59,597 nucleotides of DNA, taken from the NCBI RefSeq assembly GCF_025869345.1, contig NZ_JAOZVW010000159.1, positions 25,919 through 85,515 of the forward strand, written 5' to 3'. A model generated the notes under the pieces. It ran no database searches. It was not told the origin of the DNA and saw only the letters and a list, made by a program, of their open reading frames with translations. Shown here piece by piece: positions 49,754-59,597 of this stretch (within the stretch, counting starts at the first letter, position 1; each line of letters begins with the position of its first letter). The position numbers were made by a program, and so were the translations under genes. The DNA comes from Sphingopyxis sp. Lineage in GTDB: Bacteria > Pseudomonadota > Alphaproteobacteria > Sphingomonadales > Sphingomonadaceae.

Positions 49754-51640
49754 GTGGCCGATCGATATGACGCGCTCTACCGCCAAAGTCTGGAAGACCG
49801 CGAAGGCTTCTGGCGCGACGCGGCGAAGCTGATCGAGTGGGAAACGCCGCCCGATGAGGTTTTCGGCGGCGCGACGTGGTTCAAGGACGGATGGCTCAAC
49901 ATCTGTCACAACGCGCTCGACCGCCATGTCTTTGCCGGTCGCGGCGATCAACCCGCGCTGATCTATGACAGTCCCGTCACAGGAGCGAAGCGCAGCTACA
50001 GCTATTCCGAACTTCTGGACCATGTCAGCCGCACCGCGGGCATGATTGCGGCGGCCGGCGTCACGGCCGGCGACCGCGTCGTCATCTATATGCCGATGGT
50101 GCCCGAGGCCGCCTTCGCCATGCTCGCGTGCGCGCGGATCGGTGCCATCCATTCGGTGGTATTCGGCGGCTTCGCGGCAAAGGAGCTGGCAAAGCGCATC
50201 GACGATGCCGAGCCGAAGCTGGTGATCGCGGCCTCCTGCGGCATCGAGCCGGGCCGGATCGTCGAATATAAGCCGCTGCTCGACGATGCCCTCGAGCAAA
50301 GCAGGCACAAGGTCGACCGCTGCATCATCCTGCAACGCCCCGAATATCGCGCGGCGTTGGTCGAGGAACGCGACGAGGATTGGCACGATGCGATCGCCAA
50401 GGCCGGCCGCGCCGATTGCAGCACCGTGAGCGCCGACCATCCGCTCTATATCCTCTACACGTCGGGCACGACGGGCATTCCAAAGGGCGTCGTGCGCGAT
50501 ACCGGCGGCTATGCGGTCGCGCTGGCCTGGTCGATGGAAAATATCTTCGGCGTGACAGCCGGCGACACGATGTGGACCGCCTCCGATGTCGGCTGGGTCG
50601 TCGGGCACAGCTATATCGTCTATGGCCCTCTCCTCGCCGGGGCGACGACCGTCCTTTACGAAGGAAAGCCCGTCGGCACGCCCGATGCGGGCGCCTTCTG
50701 GCGCGTGCTGCGCGAGCATGACGTCGATATCTTCTTCACCGCGCCGACCGCGGTTCGCGCGATCCGCAAGGAAGATCCCGAGCTCGACTTGATGGGCGGG
50801 CGCCCCAACGCGCTGAAGGCGGTTTTCCTCGCGGGCGAAAGAGCCGATCCGGGGACGCTCGAATGGCTGAGTACCAAGCTGGAACTGCCGGTCATCGACC
50901 ATTGGTGGCAGACCGAAACGGGCTGGCCCGCCGTCGCGACCTGCTTCGGCCTCGGGCGCAGCGAAACGCTTTTCGGCAGCGCCGGCCATCCGGTTCCGGG
51001 CTATGCGTTCGAGGTGCTCGATGCCAAAGGGAAGCCGCTCTCCGCAGGCGAAATCGGCGAGCTGGTCGTGAAGCTGCCCCTGCCCCCCGGCTGTCTGCCG
51101 ACGCTGTGGCGCAACCACGACGGCTTCATTAGGTCCTATCTGTCGCGGCACCCCGGCTATTATTCGGCGGGCGATGCCGGCTTCATCGACGATGACGGGC
51201 GGATCCACATCATGAGTCGCATCGACGACGTCATCAATGTCGCGGGACACCGGCTGTCGACCGCAGGCATCGAACAGATCATCGGCGGGCATCCGGCCGT
51301 CGCCGAATGCGCGGTCGTCGGGGCGGCGGATGCCTTGAAGGGGATGCTTCCTGTCGCGCTGTTCGTCCGCAAGGCGAATGGGGACGCGGACGACCGGACC
51401 GTCGCGCAGGAGATTGTCGCCAGAGTGCGGAGCGAACTGGGACCCGTCGCAGCGTTCCGCACCGCGGCAGCCGTCGAACAGCTTCCCAAGACGCGGTCGG
51501 GCAAGATCCTGCGGTCGGTCATCCGCGATCTGGCGGACGGCCGCGAGCCGAAAGTGCCCGCCACGATCGAAGCACCCACCGCCGTGGCAATGGCAAAAGG
51601 AGCGCTGGCTTCGGTGGGCTATCCGCCTTCGCCAGCTTGA
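49754..51640 (+). CDS. Propionyl/acetyl-CoA-synthetase-like acyl-CoA synthetase (PrpE type)
   Basis: The 628-residue AMP-forming synthetase has the long N-terminal part of the AcsA/PrpE group (WFKDGWLNICHNALDRHV), VVIYMPMVPEAAFAMLACAR with IHSVVFGGFA, and the P-loop LYTSGTTGIPKGVVRD. WTASDVGWVVGHSYIVYGPL, DHWWQTETGWP and SRIDDVINVAGHRLS follow, and the catalytic lysine is in PKTRSGKILR. VVRDTGGYAVAL is the PrpE-like form. It uses a GTG start after GGGAG. It would activate a short-chain acid, and with the AcuI-like reductase it suggests C3 units. It converges with the esterase gene with only 3 nt between stops. Confidence 0.88.
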   Translation: MADRYDALYRQSLEDREGFWRDAAKLIEWETPPDEVFGGATWFKDGWLNICHNALDRHVFAGRGDQPALIYDSPVTGAKRSYSYSELLDHVSRTAGMIAAAGVTAGDRVVIYMPMVPEAAFAMLACARIGAIHSVVFGGFAAKELAKRIDDAEPKLVIAASCGIEPGRIVEYKPLLDDALEQSRHKVDRCIILQRPEYRAALVEERDEDWHDAIAKAGRADCSTVSADHPLYILYTSGTTGIPKGVVRDTGGYAVALAWSMENIFGVTAGDTMWTASDVGWVVGHSYIVYGPLLAGATTVLYEGKPVGTPDAGAFWRVLREHDVDIFFTAPTAVRAIRKEDPELDLMGGRPNALKAVFLAGERADPGTLEWLSTKLELPVIDHWWQTETGWPAVATCFGLGRSETLFGSAGHPVPGYAFEVLDAKGKPLSAGEIGELVVKLPLPPGCLPTLWRNHDGFIRSYLSRHPGYYSAGDAGFIDDDGRIHIMSRIDDVINVAGHRLSTAGIEQIIGGHPAVAECAVVGAADALKGMLPVALFVRKANGDADDRTVAQEIVARVRSELGPVAAFRTAAAVEQLPKTRSGKILRSVIRDLADGREPKVPATIEAPTAVAMAKGALASVGYPPSPA

Positions 51641-51643
51641 GCT

Positions 51644-52606
51644 TCAGCTTCCCAGGTGGCGCGCGACCCAGGCATTGCGCGCGGCGATCGCGGCCTTGGA
51701 CAAGGCGGCATCCGCAAACATGTCGAAGCCGTGGAACCCGCCCGGCCACACATGCAGCTCGGCCTGCACCCCCGCCGCCCATAAGGCGCTGGCGTAAGCG
51801 ACATCCTCGTCGCGAAACACTTCGGCCGACCCGCAGTCGATGAAGGCTGGCGGTAGTCCCGACAGGTCCGTCGCCCGCGCCGGGGCCGCATAGATCGACA
51901 CATCATCGGTCCCGCATCGATCGCCGAGCAGCGCGGTCCAGCCCATCCGGTTGCTCGCGCGATTCCACAGCCCGGTTTCGCATTGCAGGGTGGACACCGT
52001 CCGGTCGCGGTCGTCGAGCATCGGGCACAGGAGAATCTGCCCGGCCAGCCGGGGTCCGCCCCGGTCGCGCGCCAGCAGGGCCGTTCCGGCCGCCAGCCCC
52101 CCGCCCGCGCTGACCCCGGCGATCGTCAGCCGATCGGGATCGATCCCGAGCTCGGCGGCATGCTCCGCCGTCCAGACGAGCGCGGCATGGCAATCCTCGA
52201 TCGGATAGGGGTCGGGAAACTCGGGTGCCAGTCGATAATCGACCGTGACCACGACCGCATCATGCGCGACGATCCACGGCAGCAGGATATGCATCCCGGT
52301 CATCCGGTTGCCCGCGACCATGCCGCCGCCGTGCGTGTGGAGGATGCCGGGGCCGATGTCGGAATGATCGGCGCGCGCGATGACCGAAACGCCGATTTCG
52401 GCGCCTTCGTGGCCCTCGATCGCAAGGTCGCGGCGCGAGAGACCCGCGGCGGCCAGCATGGCGTTATCGACATCGATCGGCGTCGTCTGCCGCATCATCG
52501 GAACCATGTCGAGCGTCATCGTCGCCGTCGGAATCCGGTCGCCGGCGGCGGCAAGGATCGCTGCAAGCTCCGGATCATAGGGCGGGCGCGGCGGCAGGAT
52601 GGACAT
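51644..52606 (-). CDS. Alpha/beta-hydrolase of the hormone-sensitive-lipase family
   Basis: The 320-residue esterase has the HSL oxyanion motif HTHGGGMVAGN (His92-Gly-Gly-Gly), the nucleophile Ser166 in AGVSAGGG, and the probable triad completed by Asp266 (VFRDED) and His292 (GGFHGFD). It hydrolyses carboxylic esters of small to medium acyl or terpene-like alcohols. I choose the ATG at 52606, after GGGAGGGA. A TetR-type site lies 148 nt upstream (52755-52770). It is divergent from TonB receptor 3. It could release the acid that the synthetase activates. Confidence 0.88.
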   Translation of the reverse strand: MSILPPRPPYDPELAAILAAAGDRIPTATMTLDMVPMMRQTTPIDVDNAMLAAAGLSRRDLAIEGHEGAEIGVSVIARADHSDIGPGILHTHGGGMVAGNRMTGMHILLPWIVAHDAVVVTVDYRLAPEFPDPYPIEDCHAALVWTAEHAAELGIDPDRLTIAGVSAGGGLAAGTALLARDRGGPRLAGQILLCPMLDDRDRTVSTLQCETGLWNRASNRMGWTALLGDRCGTDDVSIYAAPARATDLSGLPPAFIDCGSAEVFRDEDVAYASALWAAGVQAELHVWPGGFHGFDMFADAALSKAAIAARNAWVARHLGS

Positions 52607-52754
52607 CGTCAGGAGTCCCTCCCCGACTTTGCACCAACCGCCACCCATCTTGCCTGCAACCTTGCCATCTTGCTCTCCCCGCTTGCCGCCGACTCGGCCG
52701 AAAGCGTCCTTGTGCAATCGCGAACCTCGATTTTGCCGATCCCCCTACCAGACA

Positions 52755-52770
52755 TATACAGAACGATCTA
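52755..52770 (-). promoter_or_regulatory. TetR-type operator upstream of the esterase
   Basis: On the minus strand the site reads TAGATCGTTCTGTATA, 15 of 16 matches to the full form. It is preceded by AATTAT, as at 45449. With the copy at 52951 it flanks the divergent esterase/TonB promoter region. The remaining stretch between the two copies (52771-52950) is GC-rich, holds a small perfect stem (CCGGTCG-G-CGACCGG at 52876-52890) and no gene. Confidence 0.65.
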
Positions 52771-52950
52771 ATAATTTTTTCGGGGCGCAGGTTTCGGGAC
52801 GCGCCGACGCGAGGCGTCGCGGAGCGCGGAAATCCGCCAAGACGCGGAAGAACTGGCTGGACGGAAGGCGAAGCCCCGGTCGGCGACCGGCGCGGCGCGG
52901 CTCAAAAACCCATTGACGCCCCCCGCACAATGCGCATACATCACGACATA

Positions 52951-52966
52951 TAGATCGTTCTGTCTA
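52951..52966 (+). promoter_or_regulatory. TetR-type operator upstream of TonB receptor 3
   Basis: TAGATCGTTCTGTCTA matches the 45449 site exactly over all 16 bases and lies 107 nt before the receptor ATG. Its position suggests that receptor, molybdopterin oxidoreductase, SDR and NTF2-like protein 2 share this control. Confidence 0.65.
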
Positions 52967-53073
52967 CTGACATTCGCGCTGACGGCATTCCAGTTCAGCA
53001 AGTGCCGAAGGCAGGGACCGGTCGGAAATATAAAATGACAAAACGGGCTCGAAACAGGCCCCGAGGGAGAGAG

Positions 53074-55812
<2,739 letters not shown>

Positions 55813-55855
55813 TCGGCGACTGCAAAGGCGGCCGGAGGTCTGCGCGGAGGTGGGA

Positions 55856-58000
55856 ATGGAACGTCCGCAGCGCGAAGCGAAGACCTTCTGCCGCCTTTGC
55901 GGCGGCCATTGCGGCCTGTCCTATTCCTTCGACGCCGATGGCGGCATCGCGAAGGTTCAGGGCGACCGGACCAATCCGCTCACGCGCGGCTATGCCTGCA
56001 TCAAGGGGCTGACGCTGCACGAGGCACATCTGAGCGACAGACGGCTGCTGTGGCCGCTGAAGCGCACGCCGGCGGGCGACTTCGAGCGCATAGCGCTGGA
56101 ACAGGCCTATGACGAGATCGGCGAGCGGCTGCGCGCGATCATCGCCGCGCGCGGCCCCGATGCGGTAGGATGCTTTCGCGGCACCCAATCCTATCTCAAC
56201 CCCCTCGCCTATGCGCTCCAGCCCGCATTGCTGGCGGCGATCGGGTCGCATTCCTTCTATTCGACGATGACGATCGACCAGTCGGCGAAGTGGGTGACCG
56301 CGCGGCGGATCGGCATGTGGGGCGCGGGGCTCGATCCCTATGAGCTGTCGGATGTGTTCCTGCTCGTCGGCGCCAACCCGCTCGTGTCGCTCGCGACCGC
56401 CAATATGGCGGTGCAGAATCCGGTCAAGTCGATCAAGGAAGCCAAGGCCGCGGGCAAGACGCTGATCGTCATCGACCCGCGCCGGTCGCAGACCGCCGAA
56501 TTCGCCGACCTGCACGTCCAGCCGATCCCCGGCGAGGATGCGACGCTGCTCGCCGGGCTGCTGCGCCATATCCTGGCATCGGGGTGGGAGGACCGCGATT
56601 TCGCCCGGCAATATGTCGATGGCCTGGAAAGCCTGCGCGCGGCGGTCGAGCCCTTTACCCCGGATTATGTAGCCGAACGCACCGGCGTGCCGGCCGAAAT
56701 GCTGGAAACCGCCGCGCGGCTGTTCGCCGAGCCCTACCCCGACCGGCGCAAGCGCGGCTTCGTGACGTCGGGCACCGGGCCGAGCATGGGCCGCCACTCG
56801 AACCTGTCGGAGCATCTGATTGAGGCGATCAACATCGTCTGCGGCCGCCTCGCGCAGCCCGGCGATCCGGTCATCAATCCCGGTGTCGCCATGCCGCGCC
56901 GCCCGCGCCGCGCCGAAGTGGTCCCGCCCTTCCGCGAGTGGGAAAGCGGATGGCAGGACGCGGACGGCTATGGCACGCTCTTCGGCGAGCGCATGACCGC
57001 GACCCTGCCCTTCAGCATCGGACGCGACACACCCGACGGCATCCATGCGCTGATCGTCGACGGCGGCAACCCGGTGAACGCGATCCCGGAATCGGCGAAA
57101 GTGTCTGCGGCGTTCGACCGGCTCGACCTGCTGGTCTGCATCGAGCCCTTCCTCAACGAAACCTCGCGCAAGGCGGATTATATCCTGCCGCCGAAGATGA
57201 TGCTCGAACGCGCCGAGATCACCTCGCCCTTCCTCGAGGTCATCTTCCGCGCGCCTTACGCCCAATATGCGGAGGCGATCCTGCCCGAGCCCGAGGGGGC
57301 CGAACTGGTCGACGATTGGGAGGTGTTCTGGGAAATCGCGCGGCGGCTGGATGCGCCGCTCGCCCTCAACGGCACTCCGCTCGACATGGCGCGGAAGCCC
57401 GCGACCGACGAACTGATCGCCTTGCTGCTCGAAGGCGCTCAGGTCGATTTCGCGGCCATTCGCGCCGCCGAGGGCGGCCGGATTTTCGACGTGTCGCCGC
57501 TCCATGTGGAGCCGGGCGACGGCGATGCGAAGTTCGACCTCGCGCCGCCCGACATCGTCGAGGAACTGCGGGAGCTTCGCGCGGAATCGGCTGCGGGCGC
57601 CTTCGACCTACGCCTCGCGGTGCGGAGAATGCGCGACGTGATGAACACCGCGCACCATCATCTGCCGACGCTCGAAAAGCGCCTGACCGACAACCCCCTC
57701 TGGGCGCACCCCGACGATCTGGCCTCGCGCGGCATCGCGCCAGGCGATCGTGTCCGGATCGTCTCGGCGAACGGCGCGATCGAGGCGCGGGCCGAAGCCG
57801 ACGCCACGCTGCGCGCCGGCGTCGTGTCGATCACCCACGGCTGGGGCGGCGGCGCAGGGGTGAACGTCAACGCGCTGACGAGCCTCGGCGCGCGCGATCC
57901 GATCAATGCCATGCCGGTGATGACCGGCTATGGTGTGCGGCTCGAACCGCTGGTCATCGATTTCGATATAGGACATCAAGTCAGGAGAGTGGAATGCTGA
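55856..58000 (+). CDS. Bis-MGD molybdopterin oxidoreductase
   Basis: The 714-residue enzyme of the DMSO-reductase superfamily has an N-terminal [4Fe-4S] site formed by Cys12, Cys15, Cys19 and Cys48 (FCRLCGGHCGLSYSF; GYACIKG). FLLVGANPLVS and VIDPRRSQTAEFADLHV are the usual cofactor-binding blocks. The C-terminal molydop_binding domain contains NPLWAHPDDLASRGIAPGD. The segment expected to hold the Mo ligand reads FYSTMTIDQSAKW, with no Cys or SeCys; Ser or Asp could serve. There is no twin-arginine signal, so it is cytoplasmic. It overlaps the SDR gene start by 7 nt. The substrate is unknown; hydroxylation or hydration of a hydrocarbon is possible. Confidence 0.87.
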   Translation: MERPQREAKTFCRLCGGHCGLSYSFDADGGIAKVQGDRTNPLTRGYACIKGLTLHEAHLSDRRLLWPLKRTPAGDFERIALEQAYDEIGERLRAIIAARGPDAVGCFRGTQSYLNPLAYALQPALLAAIGSHSFYSTMTIDQSAKWVTARRIGMWGAGLDPYELSDVFLLVGANPLVSLATANMAVQNPVKSIKEAKAAGKTLIVIDPRRSQTAEFADLHVQPIPGEDATLLAGLLRHILASGWEDRDFARQYVDGLESLRAAVEPFTPDYVAERTGVPAEMLETAARLFAEPYPDRRKRGFVTSGTGPSMGRHSNLSEHLIEAINIVCGRLAQPGDPVINPGVAMPRRPRRAEVVPPFREWESGWQDADGYGTLFGERMTATLPFSIGRDTPDGIHALIVDGGNPVNAIPESAKVSAAFDRLDLLVCIEPFLNETSRKADYILPPKMMLERAEITSPFLEVIFRAPYAQYAEAILPEPEGAELVDDWEVFWEIARRLDAPLALNGTPLDMARKPATDELIALLLEGAQVDFAAIRAAEGGRIFDVSPLHVEPGDGDAKFDLAPPDIVEELRELRAESAAGAFDLRLAVRRMRDVMNTAHHHLPTLEKRLTDNPLWAHPDDLASRGIAPGDRVRIVSANGAIEARAEADATLRAGVVSITHGWGGGAGVNVNALTSLGARDPINAMPVMTGYGVRLEPLVIDFDIGHQVRRVEC

Positions 58001-58935
58001 ATTTCGAAGGCCAGGTGGCGATCGTCACGGGCGCCGGACGCGGGATCGGCCGCGCGACGGCGCTGGCGCTGGGCAGGCGCGGCGCGAAGATACTGGTCAA
58101 TGACTATGGCGGCGGCTTCGACACCATCACCCCCGGCTCGCGCGACGTCGCGCAGGCGGTCGTCGATGAGATCGTCGCAACGGGCGGAGAAGCAGCAGCG
58201 GATGCAAGCTCGGTCGGCACCGGCGAAAGCGCGCAGGCGATCGTCGATGCTGCGGTGAAGGCGTTTGGGCGCGTCGACATTCTCGTCAACAATGCCGGCG
58301 GCAGCCGCCCCTTCCACGATCTCGATCAGGACAGCGACGAGGCGGTCGAGGGCGTGCTCCGCACCAACCTTATCGGCTCGATGATGCTGCTGCGCCGCGT
58401 CTGGCCGGTCATGCGCGCGCAGAAATACGGCCGCATCGTCAACACCTCGTCGAACACGGTGCTGGGGCAGCAGGGCATGCTCGCCTATGTCGCCGCGAAG
58501 GGCGGCATCATCGGCATCTCGGGCACCGCGGCGATCGAAGGCCGCCCGCTCGGCATCCTCGTCAACACGCTGTTCCCGCAGGCCTATACGCGCAGCGTCG
58601 ACGAGACGGCCCCGCCGGGCTCGATGGAGTGGTTCAGGCCGCACACGCCCGAGCTCGTCGCCGAGGGCGTCACCTATCTCTGCAGCCGCGACTGCAACGC
58701 GTCGGGCGAATTGTTCCGCATCGGCGGCGGGCGGTTCAGCCGCTACGGCCTCTATGGGAACACCGGCTTCGTCGATGCCGCCCTCTCCGCGGAGATGGTG
58801 GCCGAACGGGTGGAAGAGGGCCGCGATATGCGCAACGCGGAGATCATCCCCGACGCCGCCTATGACATGATGCGGTTCAACAAGGCGCTCGCAGCCGATT
58901 GGCAGGACGATATCACGCCCGGCCAGAAGGGCTAG
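57994..58935 (+). CDS. Short-chain dehydrogenase (MFE-2/17beta-HSD4-like SDR)
   Basis: The 313-residue SDR has the cofactor motif VTGAGRGIGRATALALG, the insertion NDYGGGFDTITPGS typical of the (3R)-hydroxyacyl-CoA dehydrogenase part of multifunctional enzyme 2, VDILVNNAGG, and catalytic Tyr165 and Lys169 in AYVAAKGG. The longer C-terminal tail (RNAEIIPDAAYDMM) also fits that group. It starts inside the end of the molybdopterin oxidoreductase gene (7-nt overlap) after GGAGAG, so expression is coupled. It likely oxidises a 3-hydroxyacyl-CoA or a secondary alcohol made by the Mo enzyme. Confidence 0.9.
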   Translation: MLNFEGQVAIVTGAGRGIGRATALALGRRGAKILVNDYGGGFDTITPGSRDVAQAVVDEIVATGGEAAADASSVGTGESAQAIVDAAVKAFGRVDILVNNAGGSRPFHDLDQDSDEAVEGVLRTNLIGSMMLLRRVWPVMRAQKYGRIVNTSSNTVLGQQGMLAYVAAKGGIIGISGTAAIEGRPLGILVNTLFPQAYTRSVDETAPPGSMEWFRPHTPELVAEGVTYLCSRDCNASGELFRIGGGRFSRYGLYGNTGFVDAALSAEMVAERVEEGRDMRNAEIIPDAAYDMMRFNKALAADWQDDITPGQKG

Positions 58936-58976
58936 CGGCCGGCCACACATTCGAAATCAGATAGAAGGATAGGGAT

Positions 58977-59492
58977 ATGCAGGAACTGACCCGGAGCGAG
59001 ATGGAGCCGATCCTGTTCGCGCACGGAATGGCCGAACTCAAATTCGACGTCGAGGAGACGATGCAGACGGTCGCCGCCGAACCGCATTACGAGATCGCCT
59101 ATCTCGACCTCGCCGTCGATGGATGGGATGCGGTGGTCGAAATGTACCGGCGCCTGCTCGCGGGCAACCGGACCCGCGATTTTCAGGTCAAGGTCCGCGT
59201 CGACACGGCGGGCAAGAACACGTTGATGCAGGAGGCCTATGTGTCCTTCAACAATCTGAAGGGCGAGCGGGTCACGGCCATCTACCTGTCGGTCGTCGAG
59301 TTCGACCCCGTGCAACGGAAGCTCCTCGGTGAGCGGATGTATGGCGACGCGGCATGGGGTGAGCTTTGGCGCGAAAATCTCGGCGCGGACTTTGCCGAGG
59401 TGCCGGGCGTCTCCCGCCTCTCGGACAATATGCCCGCCATGGGCGCAGAGGACACGTTCGGGGCGACGCTCGAAGCGTCGCTCGACGCCTGA
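58977..59492 (+). CDS. NTF2-like (SnoaL-fold) protein 2
   Basis: The 171-residue protein is a paralogue of the product of 46674-47213. They share the opening helix (LTRSEMEPILFAHGMAELKF against LTRQEMEELL...AELEY), DLAVDGWDAVVEMYRRLL, and SVVEFDPVQRKLLGERMYGD with VPGVSRLSDNMP at the end. It lies 41 nt after the SDR gene and is probably the last gene of the TonB receptor 3 operon, although the window ends soon after. As with its paralogue, the reaction cannot be named. Confidence 0.8.
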   Translation: MQELTRSEMEPILFAHGMAELKFDVEETMQTVAAEPHYEIAYLDLAVDGWDAVVEMYRRLLAGNRTRDFQVKVRVDTAGKNTLMQEAYVSFNNLKGERVTAIYLSVVEFDPVQRKLLGERMYGDAAWGELWRENLGADFAEVPGVSRLSDNMPAMGAEDTFGATLEASLDA

Positions 59493-59499
59493 ACAAGCG

Positions 59500-59597
59500 G
59501 CCGGGGGGGCCAGGCGGCCCCCCGGCCCACCACCATAACGCACCCCCGAGAGAAACACACCACAGAAGAGGGCGCGGGGGGGCGGGGCGGGGGCGGG
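59500..59597. other. Low-complexity right edge of the window
   Basis: After the last stop codon the sequence becomes C/G-run dominated and ends in interrupted poly-G. It resembles the artefactual left edge, and no feature is supported. Confidence 0.65.

Noticed and set aside
48560..51292. A 910-codon minus-strand open frame opposite the acyl-CoA dehydrogenase and synthetase genes
   Set aside because: No domain or ribosome-binding site, and it is antisense to two well-supported enzymes. The same applies to long frames opposite TonB receptor 3 (52768-55167), the CHAT gene (21622-23898) and the molybdopterin enzyme (55703-57505).

Overview
The window is GC-rich DNA (coding regions look like 60-70% G+C) from an alphaproteobacterium. 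Three large TonB-dependent receptors with the LRGPQGTLFG plug motif, many catabolic CoA enzymes and amidohydrolases, and the codon usage all suggest a sphingomonad (Sphingopyxis, Novosphingobium or Sphingobium type). Both ends run into G/C homopolymer that looks like assembly noise, so this is probably a whole contig. I see no tRNA, rRNA, CRISPR array or intact transposase.

Layout. (1) 0.1-6.8 kb: a truncated secreted-protein gene, a divergent two-component system (OmpR-type regulator plus TctE/QseC-like kinase), a CapA-like secreted protein, an FAD amine/amino-acid oxidoreductase, rlmJ and a small hypothetical gene. (2) 7.1-19.2 kb: a nine-gene minus-strand operon (extradiol-type dioxygenase, CMD-family protein, MFS permease, TonB receptor, FAH-family hydrolase, APH-fold kinase, enolase paralogue, D-2-hydroxyacid dehydrogenase, acyl-CoA ligase), read divergently from a LacI regulator. 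A perfect 16-bp palindrome lies between them. (3) 19.2-23.8 kb: a RutE-like nitroreductase, a small membrane protein and a large exported TPR-CHAT protein. (4) 24.2-37.8 kb: a TonB receptor, an MFS-TauD-quinone reductase operon, an AraC-family regulator, two near-identical BKACE enzymes in inverted orientation around decayed yeiE/yeiH genes, a LysR regulator, and a glutaryl-CoA-dehydrogenase-like/CoA-transferase pair. (5) 38.4-59.5 kb: a five-gene amidohydrolase/VOC/oxidoreductase operon, a TetR regulator, crotonases, acyl-CoA dehydrogenase, acyl-CoA synthetase, an esterase, a third TonB receptor, a molybdopterin oxidoreductase, an SDR and two paralogous NTF2-like proteins.

How it works together. 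The window reads as three adjacent catabolic modules. Each has its own outer-membrane receptor, its own regulator and its own acyl-CoA chemistry. By eye I find a separate operator for each: the palindrome at the LacI operon; a 33-bp tandem direct repeat (two TGGCAYCRRWTG-like units 21 bp apart) present four times, always in the same orientation relative to the gene, around the AraC gene; and the 16-bp site TAGATCGTTCTGTCTA or close variants at least four times around the TetR gene. These sites assign most promoters in 24-59 kb to two regulons.

The most unusual chemistry is in module 1. A D-2-hydroxyacid dehydrogenase, a small-molecule kinase and an enolase with altered phosphate- and substrate-contact residues are translationally coupled or packed together. 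That set could perform a glycerate-kinase/enolase-like sequence on a substituted 2-hydroxy acid released from aromatic ring cleavage. The substrates of all three modules are unknown from sequence alone.
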